From positions 1 through 64,000 of the forward strand of contig JADJFA010000029.1 of assembly GCA_016708875.1 (NCBI GenBank): a DNA stretch of 64,000 nt, given 5' to 3'. Below are positions 18,233 to 27,969 of this stretch, piece after piece. How positions within the stretch are numbered: position 1 is the stretch's first letter; every line of letters starts with the position of its first letter. The stretch comes from Lewinellaceae bacterium. Its GTDB lineage: Bacteria > Bacteroidota > Bacteroidia > Chitinophagales > Saprospiraceae. The position numbers and the translations under genes are program-made. The notes under the pieces are model-generated. The model was not told the origin of the DNA, ran no database searches, and worked only from the letters and a program-made list of their open reading frames with translations.

Positions 18233-21200
18233 TTACCTCCCGTCGCGAACAATGATGAATCGTTCGCCCGATCTCGCTCCATCCGCTCGCCTGAAAATCA
18301 GGAAATAATGCCCCTGCGGCAAATGCCCGATTTGGAGATTGCCTTTTTTGCCTGGTTCAAGCTGGACATCCTGCGTCAAGACGCGTTGCCCGATTGGGTT
18401 AAAAATTTCTACTCGCCCAAGGGCCACTTCGTTTCCGTCAAAAACGATATGTAATACGTCGTCAGCCGGATTTGGGAGGAGCATGAAATGGATCCCTCCT
18501 GCATGATTGCCAAATACCTGCTTGACCGAACTGACTACCAGGGTGTCGTCTACGATGCTATTGCAGTCGTCGTCGAGCCCGTTGGGAATTTCTGTTGCGC
18601 CAGGGTAGATTGCGTTGTTGTTGTCGTCGCAGTCATCGGAATTGGCCACATACCCTGAAGGCTGTGCGCAAGCCTGAACACTTTCGGGGGAATTGCCGTA
18701 GCTGTCAGCATCGGCATCAAGGTACCAGATTGGGCCTGCGTTTTCGTCAATTTGCCCGTCACAGTTATCATCGAGGTTATTGCAAATCTCTGTTGCGCCA
18801 GGGTAAATACTTGCGTTTTGGTCGTCACAATCATCATTGCTGGCAACATAACCAACGGGTTGACTGCAAGCCGATTGAACATTGGCAGCATTCCCATGGC
18901 CGTCGCCATCTGTGTCGGCGTACCAAACAGGGCTGACACCTTCGTCAATCATGCCATTGCAATCATCATCGTAGTCGTTGCAAACTTCGGTTGCACCAGG
19001 GTGGATTTGGCCATTGCTGTCATCGCAATCTGTAGCGTCGCTCACGTAACCAGCGGTTGCGCTGCAAGCCTGTATGCTCACGTTGGCGTTCCCGTAGCCA
19101 TCGCCGTCCACATCGGCAAATAACGTAATGAGCGAAGACGGGAATCCGATACTCCAGGCGTTCAAAATGCCAGCGTCTTCATAAACATCAATCACAGTCA
19201 AAGTCCAAATCCCGTTCGGGTTTTCCCCGTCAAAAGCGGATAAAGGCCATAGGGGTTTATACGTCCCGTTATTGACTGGCGGGCAGGGGAAAGTGCCATA
19301 ATCGGCCATTGCTTCATCGTCAAAATTGATTAAGATATCGTCCTGATCGCCACAAATGGCATCCAACAAAGTCACTTCCGTGCCTTGAGGGCTTTTTAAT
19401 TTGACCGTTAAATCTGCTACCCAGATGTGGGAAATGTTGAGGTTCAAAACATTTAAATCCAACAAGGAAGTTGTAGGAGTGTTAACCGGGATGGTGGAAG
19501 TAATGGTCTGCCCTGCAGGTATTGGAACCGGCACATTTGGGCTGGGAAGCACATTCGGGATGTCGTCTATGATACCGCTGCAGTCGTCATCAATCCCGTT
19601 GCAGATTTCGATGGCGTTCCCGTTAATGGCACTGTTTTGGTCGTCGCAGTCGGTCGAATTCGTCACGGCTGGGCCTGTGTAATTGCAACCTGCGGTTGCG
19701 CCGCCGAAGCCGTCTCCGTCGAGGTCTTGAAACAAAAACGAGGGCTGGTCGCCAGAAACTACGTTTGATACGGTACCGCTCATCGCCATATTTTGGACAG
19801 AAGCCACGCCGTATGCACTTACCAGATTCGTAAAATTCGTCACCGCCAGATTGTCTCCATAAGGCTGTCCGGTTTCAAAATCATAGTAGGCTTTCAAATC
19901 GGGTTCGTTGCCAAGGGGGACACAAACCATGTCTTGCTTCAACTCGTCGACTGTGCGAATGACGCTCCAAATCTTGATCTCGTCGAGCGCCCCTTTGAAA
20001 TTCGCCCAGGCGCCGTTCTTCCCCGCGCCAAAAATCATATCTGCTGTGTTGTTGCCCGGCTGGGCAGAGGAGGCGCCGTAGGTTTGGGTTTGGACAAAAT
20101 TGCCATTCAAATAGAAATCAACGGTACGGTTGGCGGTCGCGCGGGTAATTGTGACGTTGGTCCATTTTCCCAATTCCAGGTTACCCGGAAAAATCATGTC
20201 CACCGTATTGTCGTAGCCGCAGCAATCGTCCGAGTGCTTGTACCTGATTTGGCTGTTGCTCAAGCCGACGATACATTCACGACCGTTGAAAATCAAGGTC
20301 TGTTCTCCGGTTAATCGTTCTGGCTTTACCCAAAATGAAAGGGTCAAATCGCCAGACAAGACCTGGTCATTTTGCCCAACGGCAAGGTGGTCATCCACCC
20401 CATCGAAATGCACCCCACGACGGCAGGGATCTTGATTTATGGCGATCGGAAGTGTCTGTTCGCCCGAGGCGCCGCAGTCGTTCACGGCCATTACTTTCAA
20501 AAGGCCGCCTGTGCCGTTGCACGTTACATCTATGCTCGTGGAGCTCGAATTTCCGATCCAGCCCGAGGGTAATGTCCACGCATAACTCGTCGCGCCAGCA
20601 ACCGGGGCAATCGAATAAGTCAAAGATACCTCAGGACAAATCAGCGAGCCGCCGGAAATCGCACCAGGGGTAGCGGGTGCTGAAGAAGTGCAGTTTACCT
20701 CCAATGTTGCCGCCTCAGAGGTGTCGCTTAGGCAGGCGTTCGAGACGATGCAGCGGAACTTGCGACCGTCGTGCGCAAGCGTCACCGAAAGTACAGCGTG
20801 CCACACCGCATCCGCTCCGGGAATGTTTGAATACGTCGCGCCGCCGTCGCTGCTTTCCTGCCACAAATACGTGGTTGTGCCGCCGCCATTTGAAATGGCT
20901 ACGGAAAAATTGACCGTGCCACCTTCATTGATGGTCTGCGAAATGGGCGGTACTGTGATGAATACCAGCACTGGCGCAACCGCAATGGTTTGCATCGCCG
21001 TTTGTTCGCCGCAGGCATCCGTTCCCGTCACGCTGAGCGTACCCGATGTGACGCCCGGTTTTACAAAAACCATGTTTCCGTAATTCGTCACCGACCAATC
21101 TGCCGGGCTCGTCCAGGACCAGGTGACGATGCTCGGATTGGGTGCTACAAAATAAGTGTAGTAATTGTCCACACAAGGCGCTGCGGGTCCGGTGATACTA

Positions 21201-21430
21201 CTCAAAATTTGGGGCGGACAAGGCAAGCTCAAGGTTGCAGCAACGCCAGATATTACGTCGCAACCGTTGGAGACGAAACATTTGAATTGCCAGCCATTCT
21301 GCCCGCTGCTGGCGACGGTGAAACTGTACACATTCTCTGTAGCACCGACGATCTCCGTAAAAGTAACACCGCCATCCGTGCTGTGATACCATTGATAAGA
21401 GAGGTTATTGCCCGAAGCGATCAGGGTAAA
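18233..21430 (-). CDS. T9SS metalloprotease, C-terminal segment (MopE-like repeats, P-domain, sorting domain)
   Basis: Third segment of one minus-strand gene (18233-24242), joined to the next by a frameshift near 21425. In protein order: Ig-like domains with paired Cys and WQESSDGG-type strands; a second LamG/concanavalin-like domain (VHFDGVDDHLAVGQNDQ; LTLSFWVKPE) at ~19920-20410; one DGDGFGG..DCDDQNSAI..ICNGIDDDCSG motif; a proprotein-convertase P-domain at ~19140-19530 (HIWVADLTVKLKSPQGTEVT; GIWTLTVIDVYEDAG); and three more copies of the DADGDGYGN/DCDD/GATEICNNLDDNCDG motif of MopE-like putative metal-binding repeats. It ends with a type A T9SS domain (LLPNPADDVLHIVF to ERFIIVRDGR). Secreted or surface-bound. 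Confidence 0.85.
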   Translation of the reverse strand, partial: FTLIASGNNLSYQWYHSTDGGVTFTEIVGATENVYSFTVASSGQNGWQFKCFVSNGCDVISGVAATLSLPCPPQILSSITGPAAPCVDNYYTYFVAPNPSIVTWSWTSPADWSVTNYGNMVFVKPGVTSGTLSVTGTDACGEQTAMQTIAVAPVLVFITVPPISQTINEGGTVNFSVAISNGGGTTTYLWQESSDGGATYSNIPGADAVWHAVLSVTLAHDGRKFRCIVSNACLSDTSEAATLEVNCTSSAPATPGAISGGSLICPEVSLTYSIAPVAGATSYAWTLPSGWIGNSSSTSIDVTCNGTGGLLKVMAVNDCGASGEQTLPIAINQDPCRRGVHFDGVDDHLAVGQNDQVLSGDLTLSFWVKPERLTGEQTLIFNGRECIVGLSNSQIRYKHSDDCCGYDNTVDMIFPGNLELGKWTNVTITRATANRTVDFYLNGNFVQTQTYGASSAQPGNNTADMIFGAGKNGAWANFKGALDEIKIWSVIRTVDELKQDMVCVPLGNEPDLKAYYDFETGQPYGDNLAVTNFTNLVSAYGVASVQNMAMSGTVSNVVSGDQPSFLFQDLDGDGFGGATAGCNYTGPAVTNSTDCDDQNSAINGNAIEICNGIDDDCSGIIDDIPNVLPSPNVPVPIPAGQTITSTIPVNTPTTSLLDLNVLNLNISHIWVADLTVKLKSPQGTEVTLLDAICGDQDDILINFDDEAMADYGTFPCPPVNNGTYKPLWPLSAFDGENPNGIWTLTVIDVYEDAGILNAWSIGFPSSLITLFADVDGDGYGNANVSIQACSATAGYVSDATDCDDSNGQIHPGATEVCNDYDDDCNGMIDEGVSPVWYADTDGDGHGNAANVQSACSQPVGYVASNDDCDDQNASIYPGATEICNNLDDNCDGQIDENAGPIWYLDADADSYGNSPESVQACAQPSGYVANSDDCDDNNNAIYPGATEIPNGLDDDCNSIVDDTLVVSSVKQVFGNHAGGIHFMLLPNPADDVLHIVFDGNEVALGRVEIFNPIGQRVLTQDVQLEPGKKGNLQIGHLPQGHYFLIFRRADGARSGERFIIVRDGR

Positions 21431-22450
21431 GTGGCCGTTCCGCCGATGGAGACGGATTGGTCGGCGGGATTCGAGGTGATAGCGATGGCGCCGTTTGCGC
21501 AGCTCGGGCAATCGGCAATATTGATCGTTGAGAGGCTGGTAAAGGCGCCGTTTTGCAGGACGCCGTGGTTTGCATTGGCCGTTTTATCGGTAAAAGTGTT
21601 TGTTCCCCCGGAGCAGATGCCACAATCCTGACTGCTCACAGGATAGTAGGCGAGCAAACCTGCCTCGTTTCCTGCGAGCGTACAGTTCATCTTTTCGTTG
21701 ATCTCGGCCGTGCTGCGGGCGAGGTTCCAGATGCGGATTTCATCCATGCTTCCGGCGAAATTCTGTCCGCCACAAACGATATTCCCGAGGGTAATCTTTG
21801 CAGGATTATCAAAATTCTGACTGGAAAAGGTGGCCAGGTCCAACACCCCATCAACGTAAAAACGAAGGCTTGTACCGTTGCGGACAAAAGCGATATGATG
21901 CCAGTTGCCGTCTGCCAACGTGTTGATTGAACCGGTAGCATTCAGATAATTACTGCAAGTGTTTGATTCCGAAAACTCTGCTCTTAAGCGTCCGTTGTCA
22001 ATAAAGAAATTCCAAAAGTTATCGCAGTTACAGATCGCCCGTTTGCCGATGAGTGCACAGTTGTTGTCCGTCGTTTGCGCCCACATTTCGAGGGTAAAAT
22101 CACCCGTGCCGAAATTGCCCAGGCTCGGGTTCTGTATTTCAACCTGATCGTCTGAGCCGTCCAATTGCAGGGCGTTTGCTTTCACAATGGGGGTTCCATT
22201 GGATTCAATATTGAAATCAGCATTGGAAACATCGAAAAAGATGTTGTCCGCTGCCTCGATTTTGATCCTGGATTTATTGGAGCAAATTCCGGCGGGCAGG
22301 GTTACGGTTTCGGAGCCGTCGTTTGGCGTGTTTGCCGCCAAAACGTAGGTGTAGTTGTAACCTCCGTCGAGGGAGAGACTAATTTTTACATTCTGGCAAT
22401 TGACGCTGGCATTGTCGGTATTGGCCACATCCCAGGTAAAGCGTCTGGCT
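21421..22450 (-). CDS. T9SS metalloprotease, middle segment (LamG domain)
   Basis: The continuation of the protease between frameshifts near 22400-22500 and 21425. It opens with the end of a domain typical of these proteases (FTWDVANTDNASVNCQNVKI; GGYNYTYVLAANTPN). A LamG/pentraxin-like domain follows at ~21650-22180 (ALQLDGSDDQVEIQNPSLG, TGDFTLEMWAQ, DGNWHHIAFVRNGTSLRFYV, GSMDEIRIWNLARS). Such domains often bind glycans. The last residues (SNPADQSVSIGGTAT) begin an Ig-like domain completed in the next frame. Confidence 0.8.
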
Positions 22451-24242
22451 GCTGCCCGCTTGCCAGCTGACACAAGTATTCGGTTCTGTGACCAGAAAGG
22501 GGCCCGGCCGAGCCGTCCACTTCAAAACTGACCTGCTCGTGCGTCGTGCCCCCTGCACCCGGATGGTTGTCGCGCACATACATCCGGTATTTGATGTTCC
22601 GGGAATAGGTCGGGAGGCGTTCGTTCACCGACGAAGTGTTCGATAAAATGTCAGAAAGTTGCGGAATCGTGCGGCGTGGCGAGCTCGAAGGATTGAAAAT
22701 CCGCGCAATCGGCACATTGCCGTCGTCTGGGGTCGGCGGCGTTTGGATGGAAATGGTGGAGGACGTAAAATCAACATTCCGGATATTGACTTGCTCCCAG
22801 GAGTAGGTCAGGTTATCTCCGTCAACGTCGCTTGCCGTGCCGACGAGTTCAAAAGGGGTGGAGATCGGGATGTAAAAGCCGCTTGCAGGCACGCTCGAAA
22901 CGGGAATATGGTTGCCGGTTTCGAGCGTTTTGTAGCAGGTCTGGGCATTGATGTGATTGGTCATCTGGATTTGCGAATACACCCCAAAGTACCTTTCGTC
23001 TCCGACGGGCAGGATGTTGTCTATGCCGCAGATATTGGCATACGACAAGATACTGGTGCCTGAGCCGTACTCGTTGGTGCCGAATTGCCCGTTGTTGGAA
23101 GGCCCGCAACTGGTCCAGGTATGATCACCATCGAATTGATGCCCGATTTCGTGGGCGGTGACCCTCAGGCTCCAAAAGGCGCTAAAGTTCCAGGCCTTGT
23201 AGTCGCCGCAAATCGTCGGTTTGCCTGCTGCACAGCAAGCGCCTGTGACGAAGATAAGGCCCACGTCAAAACCTTCCTGGCCGATGAGCTGGTTGATCAC
23301 CGCAATGTTTTCATTGGCCGCTTCGCCACCGCCCAACGCCGTGAAAGGATCGGCAGCACTGCTGACGAAAACAATCTCATCTTGCTTGGCAGGCAGCACA
23401 AAACGGACGGACAAATCCCGCTCGAATATTGCATTCAGTGTACCTAAAAAGGCGACCAAAGCGCCCATTGCCTGGGCTTTTGTGGCCCAGCCATAGTTTT
23501 CGGAGAGTTTGCCCGGGATCGTCATGGCCAGTCGGAAAACGCGCAGCACATCGCCGGTTTCGTTCGGGCCAGCCATCCGGTTATCCTGCGAAGTGTCTGG
23601 CGTGTCTGCCGAGCCTTCCCACAGGCAGTGGAAGGGTTTTTCAAGTGTGGGGTCGTATTTCCCCCAATAACTGAGGTAAATAGCCGCAGAATTTTTCAAG
23701 GCTTTTCGGATGAACACGTCCTGTCCAAACTGGTGCGACGTGAAAAATGCGCCGAACTCATCCGGGCTTACCGACATGCGCCCGCTCGCAAAGGGATCAT
23801 CAACGCCCTTCAAAAGGTAGGTTTTAATGTTCGGGAATTTTGCCGCCAGTTCGGGTTCCATCAAAGGGCTTTCCCAGATTTTAAACTTTTGAAAACTGCC
23901 ATCCGGCAGCGGCAAATCAATGATCGTCGTGGCGCTGCGCGTGTCACCGAATTCTTTTTGGGCGGTATTGCCGAGCTGTTGCATGGCCGCTACATCGAGT
24001 TGAAGGAGCAGGCCTTTTTCGAAATCCGGCAGATCGGGCGTGTGCGCTGTTTTTGCCTGGTCTCTGGCAAAGGGCGCCGGCGACCAAAGATTGGTCTGGG
24101 CTTGCACATGGGCTGTAAAAAACAAGGCGGCGAAGAGGAGCGCGATTTTGAAGGCGGAGTTTTTTTGTAAAAATGCGAGGGTGCACAGGCGGAGAGACAG
24201 GCAGGTAACTTTCATAGAGCGGGAAAAAGTGGATGATGGCAA
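22386..24242 (-). CDS. T9SS metalloprotease, catalytic N-terminal segment (reprolysin-like M12)
   Basis: Signal peptide from the Met at 24215 or 24242 (KIALLFAALFFTAHVQAQ), then a ~180-residue propeptide-like region with SGRMSVSPDEFGAFF. The catalytic domain carries AHEIGHQFDGDHTW, the HExxHxxGxxH/D zinc motif (bases 23121-23153), preceded by a Cys-rich segment (TGACCAAGKPTICG) and followed by SILSYANICG in the position of the Met-turn, which lacks the usual Met. After it come Ig-like domains (SYSWEQVN-type strands). The frame fails near 22500 (SFEVDGSAGP, then FLVTEPNTCVSW in the next frame). With the two following segments it makes a ~2000-residue secreted endopeptidase. No adjacent cargo or regulator seen. 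Confidence 0.85.
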   Translation of the reverse strand: MPSSTFSRSMKVTCLSLRLCTLAFLQKNSAFKIALLFAALFFTAHVQAQTNLWSPAPFARDQAKTAHTPDLPDFEKGLLLQLDVAAMQQLGNTAQKEFGDTRSATTIIDLPLPDGSFQKFKIWESPLMEPELAAKFPNIKTYLLKGVDDPFASGRMSVSPDEFGAFFTSHQFGQDVFIRKALKNSAAIYLSYWGKYDPTLEKPFHCLWEGSADTPDTSQDNRMAGPNETGDVLRVFRLAMTIPGKLSENYGWATKAQAMGALVAFLGTLNAIFERDLSVRFVLPAKQDEIVFVSSAADPFTALGGGEAANENIAVINQLIGQEGFDVGLIFVTGACCAAGKPTICGDYKAWNFSAFWSLRVTAHEIGHQFDGDHTWTSCGPSNNGQFGTNEYGSGTSILSYANICGIDNILPVGDERYFGVYSQIQMTNHINAQTCYKTLETGNHIPVSSVPASGFYIPISTPFELVGTASDVDGDNLTYSWEQVNIRNVDFTSSTISIQTPPTPDDGNVPIARIFNPSSSPRRTIPQLSDILSNTSSVNERLPTYSRNIKYRMYVRDNHPGAGGTTHEQVSFEVDGSAGPLSGHRTEYLCQLASGQQPDALPGMWPIPTMPASIARM

Positions 24243-24771
24243 TGCTGTAAAAAGTGTGGCAAAGATGGGAAATGCGTTATTGTTTCGGGGGGTTCTTTTG
24301 CCGCCCGGGTTGTGCCATTGTTGGCGTCCTCGCCATAGCCGTCAGGCTACGGTGTACTTCTTCAAGATTCCGCTTCCCGATTAATCGGGATTGTTGGCGA
24401 GGACGCCAACAACGGCATTTCTCGATAAAGCATTGATTTTCAACGTAGATCCAAACAAAGGCTGCGTTGTTGGCGTCCTCGCCAACAACAACGGCAGGGC
24501 AAAAACTTCCGTTATTCTTCCCTTAAACTTCAGATAAAGCAAGCAATGAATATCCACCAAAAAAAACCTATGTTCTCTCAACAAAGCCACTCACTTAGAG
24601 AAGAAGAATAAAACTATTTGTTTTTTACGTCCGCAAATAAAAAACATTAAGTTTATTTGCGCTCCCCTTCTAATTGCAATCCCTTTTTAACAGCCTGCCC
24701 CCGCCTCGCCTGGCTGGTAGCAACAACAGCCGCCAATCTCATTTCAGCGTACTCACAAACCCGCGTCGGTC
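24243..24771. other. Intergenic region with dispersed repeats between protease and dnaE
   Basis: No coding frame with support. It holds three copies of a GCGTCCTCGCCA-containing block (around 24320, 24403 in reverse orientation, and 24473), one of which continues with AAAACTTCCGTTATTCT and TTAAACTTCAGATAAA as at 14757-14832. CTTCCCGATTAATCGG at 24368 is part of a small palindrome. The right part holds the inverted repeat described at 24633-24662. Confidence 0.6.
24633..24662 (+). promoter_or_regulatory. Inverted repeat upstream of dnaE (candidate operator)
   Basis: CGCAAATAAA and TTTATTTGCG are perfect 10-base inverted arms around AAACATTAAG. The site ends 109 bases before the dnaE start. 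An operator for damage-responsive control of the dnaE-dinB cassette is plausible; no regulator gene is adjacent. Confidence 0.4.
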
Positions 24772-27700
24772 ATGTACCTCAACGCACACAGCTTCTTTAG
24801 CCTCCGGTATGGGACGTTTTCACCAAAACAATTGGTGGAGACCGCCGCTCTGTATCAGGTAAAAACCCTGGTGCTGACAGACATAAACAACACGTCTGCG
24901 GCGCTTGATTTTGTGCGGGCTTGCAAGGACAAGGGAATCAAACCTGTGTTGGGTATTGAGTTTCGCGACGAACAACACCGTTTTCTTTTTACCGGAATTG
25001 CCCAAAACAACGCTGGTTGGGCAGCACTTTGCGCCCTGTTGACCGAACACTCCCTGAGTGGGAAACCCTTGCCTGCCGTTCCACCACCCTTGGAGAATGT
25101 ATTTATCGTGTATGACCGCGAAGTAAAACCCCTTGAACTTTTTCGTCCCTATGAATTGATTGGCATCCGCCCTTCCGAGGCAAACAAACTGGTTTTCTCC
25201 AACTGGCGGCGCTACCCGGAGCGGCTGGTCGTCTGGCAGCCCATTACTTTTTTGGATGCTGAAGGCTACCGACTTCACAAACTGCTCCGCGCCATTGATG
25301 CCAATACGCTTGTAACTAAATTGGAGGGGGTGCAAATCGCTCAAGCAGATGAATTTTTCCGTGCGGAAACCTCCGTGCTGGAGCCTTTCCAAAACCAGCC
25401 GAAAATAGTGGAGAACACCCGCCGGGTGCTCGACGCCTGTTCCATTCGATTCGAGACTGGCTTGCAACTCAACCGCCGCACGTTCATGGGCACAAAAGAA
25501 GGCGACCTCAATCTGCTCACTAAACTTGCCGAAAGCGGTTGCAATCGCCGTTATGGCGCAAACCACCGCCGGGCAAAAGAGCGCGTTGTCAAGGAACTTA
25601 AAGTGATCGCAGAACTGGACTTCACGGCCTATTTTCTTATTACCTGGGACATCGTGCGCTACGCCGAATCGGCTGGTTATCACCATATTGGGCGGGGCAG
25701 CGGGGCTAATTCCATTGTTGCTTACTGCCTTTTTATCACAGATGTAGAACCGCTCGAACTCGACCTTTATTTCGAGCGGTTTATCAACCCGCAACGCAGT
25801 TCTCCGCCGGATTTTGACATTGATTTCTCCTGGGACGAGCGAGACGACGTGACCGATTATATTTTCAAACGCTACGGACGTGAACACACGGCTTTGCTCG
25901 CCACTTACAGCACTTTCCAACACGCCGCCATCATTCGAGAGCTGGGCAAAGTGTTCGGCCTGACAAAAGAAGACATTGATGCCGTAGTGGATTATTGGCA
26001 AAGGACTACCCCCGGCACCTGGGAATGGACAGGGCGTAAAATGTCCAATGTTCAACAAGGAATGTCCAATGTCCAACAAGGAATGTCCAATGTCCAACAA
26101 TCGCCCCAATCGAATCAATCCCTCCAATCGCCCCAATCGAACCAATCCCCTCAATCCCTCCAATTGAATCAATCCCTACATCCTTGGGCCAAGCACATCC
26201 TGCACTTCGGCGAAATGCTCGTGGATTTCCCCAACTACCTCTCCATCCATGCGGGTGGAATCATCATTTCAGAAAAGCCGCTGAGTCAGGTTACGGCCCT
26301 GCAAATGATGCCCAAAGGGTTTCCCATCACCCATTTTGACATGTACGCTGCGGAAGAATGGGGCTTCCACAAATTTGACATCCTGAGTCAGCGCGGTCTG
26401 GGACACATCAAAGAGTGTGTGGATCTGGTGCGCGAAAACCAGGGCAAAGCGGTAAACGTGCATGATGTCGAACGACTGAAAAACGATGAACGGGTGCGCG
26501 CCCAGTTGCGCAGCAGCCATTGCATGGGTTGTTTTTACATCGAAAGTCCTGCGATGCGCGGACTGTTGCGCAAGCTTCGCTGCGACAACTATATACATCT
26601 CGTGGCGGCGAGCAGCATCATCCGTCCGGGCGTGGCCAGTTCTGGTATGATGCGCGCATACATCCAGCGCTTTCACCAGCCGCATTCTTTTGAATATCCT
26701 CACCCGGTTTTTAAAGAACACCTCGCCGAAACCTTCGGGGTAATGGTGTATCAGGAGGACGTGATGAAAATCCTGCACCATTTTGCCGGATTGGGCCTGG
26801 ATGAAGCCGATGTGATGCGCCGCATGATGACGGGCAAAAAACGCTCTTCGGAGGCATTCGCCCGATTGCGGCAAAAGTATTTTGACAACTGCGCTGCCCG
26901 GCGTTATCCTGAAGAACTTAGCAAAGAGGTGTGGCGGCAGATTGAGAGTTTTGGCGGCTATTCGTTCTGTAAGGCGCACTCGGCGAGTTTCGCGGTGGAA
27001 TCGTTCCAAAGCCTTTACCTGAAAACCTATTACCCACTGGAATTCATGGTGGCGGTAATCAACAATTTCGGCGGGTTTTACAGCACGGAATTCTATGTGC
27101 ATGAACTCAGAATGTCGGGTGCGACCGTCCACGCACCCTGTGTTAATCACAGTCGCAACCTGACGAGCATCAAAGGCAAGGACGTTTACCTCGGCCTCAC
27201 ACATGTACGCGGACTGGAATCGCAACTCATCGGGGAAATCGAACAACAGCGCGGAGCATTGGGAGGCTTCAAATCACTGGAGGATTTTGTGCGGCGGGTC
27301 CATATCTCGCCGACGCAATTGGACCTGCTGATCCGTATTGGGGCTTTCCGATTTACGGGGCTGAAAAAGAGCGAGTTGTTGTGGGAAAAAAGTCGGGTGT
27401 TGACTCCCGAAAGCGGCATGGGAGCGAACCTCTTGTTCACGGATGAGGCCGATACGTTCCGTTTGCCGACGCTTGAAGACGGGCCGTTTGATCAGGCCTT
27501 CGACGAACTGGAATTGCTGGGTTTTCCACTTTGCTCGCCTTTTGATTTATTGCCCAACGAGGCGCCCGACGGCGCTGAGGCTTCGGCGGGTGAAGACGGG
27601 AAACCCGCCTACGCCAAGGCTTCGGCGGGTAAAGAAAACATCGGCCTGTTGGCCCGCGAAATGGGCGAACACATCCATAAACTCGTCACCATGACCGGCT

Positions 27701-27948
27701 ACTATATCTGCCGCAAAGACACGCGAACGATCAAGGGCGAACTCATGCAGTTCGGCACCTGGCTCGACATAGAAGGGCGATTTTTTGACACCGTGCATTT
27801 CCCCGATCAGGTAAAAAAAACGCCTTTCCGGGGACGTGGAATTTACCGCATCCAAGGGCGACTGGTGGCGGATTTCAGTTTTATGAGTTTAGAAACCCAC
27901 AGCATGGAACGCTTGCCTTATCGGGTGGATGGGCGATATGGGGGCTGA
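24772..27948 (+). CDS. dnaE: DNA polymerase III alpha subunit, short accessory type
   Basis: 1058 residues, shorter than a replicative DnaE. Order: an N-terminal PHP domain (YLNAHSFFSLRYGTFSP), the GRGSGANSIVAY loop near residue 308, PDFDIDFSWDERDDV near 347 with the catalytic Asp pair of the C-family palm, SYSFCKAHSASFAVESFQSLY, and helix-hairpin-helix-like sequence late. A beta-binding or OB part is reduced. The pairing with dinB 240 bases downstream is the mutagenesis-cassette arrangement common in Bacteroidota, used for error-prone synthesis past lesions. Two in-frame low-complexity inserts stand out: residues ~424-468, from a 21-bp tandem repeat, and ~935-955, from a palindromic repeat. 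The frame is intact despite both. Confidence 0.9.
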   Translation: MYLNAHSFFSLRYGTFSPKQLVETAALYQVKTLVLTDINNTSAALDFVRACKDKGIKPVLGIEFRDEQHRFLFTGIAQNNAGWAALCALLTEHSLSGKPLPAVPPPLENVFIVYDREVKPLELFRPYELIGIRPSEANKLVFSNWRRYPERLVVWQPITFLDAEGYRLHKLLRAIDANTLVTKLEGVQIAQADEFFRAETSVLEPFQNQPKIVENTRRVLDACSIRFETGLQLNRRTFMGTKEGDLNLLTKLAESGCNRRYGANHRRAKERVVKELKVIAELDFTAYFLITWDIVRYAESAGYHHIGRGSGANSIVAYCLFITDVEPLELDLYFERFINPQRSSPPDFDIDFSWDERDDVTDYIFKRYGREHTALLATYSTFQHAAIIRELGKVFGLTKEDIDAVVDYWQRTTPGTWEWTGRKMSNVQQGMSNVQQGMSNVQQSPQSNQSLQSPQSNQSPQSLQLNQSLHPWAKHILHFGEMLVDFPNYLSIHAGGIIISEKPLSQVTALQMMPKGFPITHFDMYAAEEWGFHKFDILSQRGLGHIKECVDLVRENQGKAVNVHDVERLKNDERVRAQLRSSHCMGCFYIESPAMRGLLRKLRCDNYIHLVAASSIIRPGVASSGMMRAYIQRFHQPHSFEYPHPVFKEHLAETFGVMVYQEDVMKILHHFAGLGLDEADVMRRMMTGKKRSSEAFARLRQKYFDNCAARRYPEELSKEVWRQIESFGGYSFCKAHSASFAVESFQSLYLKTYYPLEFMVAVINNFGGFYSTEFYVHELRMSGATVHAPCVNHSRNLTSIKGKDVYLGLTHVRGLESQLIGEIEQQRGALGGFKSLEDFVRRVHISPTQLDLLIRIGAFRFTGLKKSELLWEKSRVLTPESGMGANLLFTDEADTFRLPTLEDGPFDQAFDELELLGFPLCSPFDLLPNEAPDGAEASAGEDGKPAYAKASAGKENIGLLAREMGEHIHKLVTMTGYYICRKDTRTIKGELMQFGTWLDIEGRFFDTVHFPDQVKKTPFRGRGIYRIQGRLVADFSFMSLETHSMERLPYRVDGRYGG
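26041..26175 (+). repeat. In-frame tandem repeats inside dnaE
   Basis: Three copies of a 21-bp unit (ATGTCCAATGTTCAACAAGG, encoding MSNVQQG) followed by a degenerate CCAATC-rich block encoding Gln/Ser/Asn/Leu runs (SPQSNQSLQSPQSNQS). Length 135 bases, a multiple of three, so the polymerase frame is kept. It lies between DVVDYW and LHPWAKHILHFGEML, within the polymerase body. Confidence 0.85.
27574..27632 (+). repeat. Palindromic repeat inserted in frame in dnaE
   Basis: GCTTCGGCGGGT occurs at 27580-27591 and 27619-27630. The second copy forms the right arm of a near-palindrome starting ACCCGCCTACGCC at 27603. It encodes AEASAGEDGKPAYAKASAGK, a low-complexity peptide foreign to the polymerase. 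Confidence 0.75.
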
Positions 27949-27969
27949 AGGGTTTCATCTTTTACTACT

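Noticed and set aside
24820..26172. 450-codon minus-strand ORF
   Set aside because: Antisense shadow of dnaE; the plus strand carries all polymerase motifs.
26269..27246. 325-codon minus-strand ORF
   Set aside because: Antisense shadow of dnaE, no recognisable domain.
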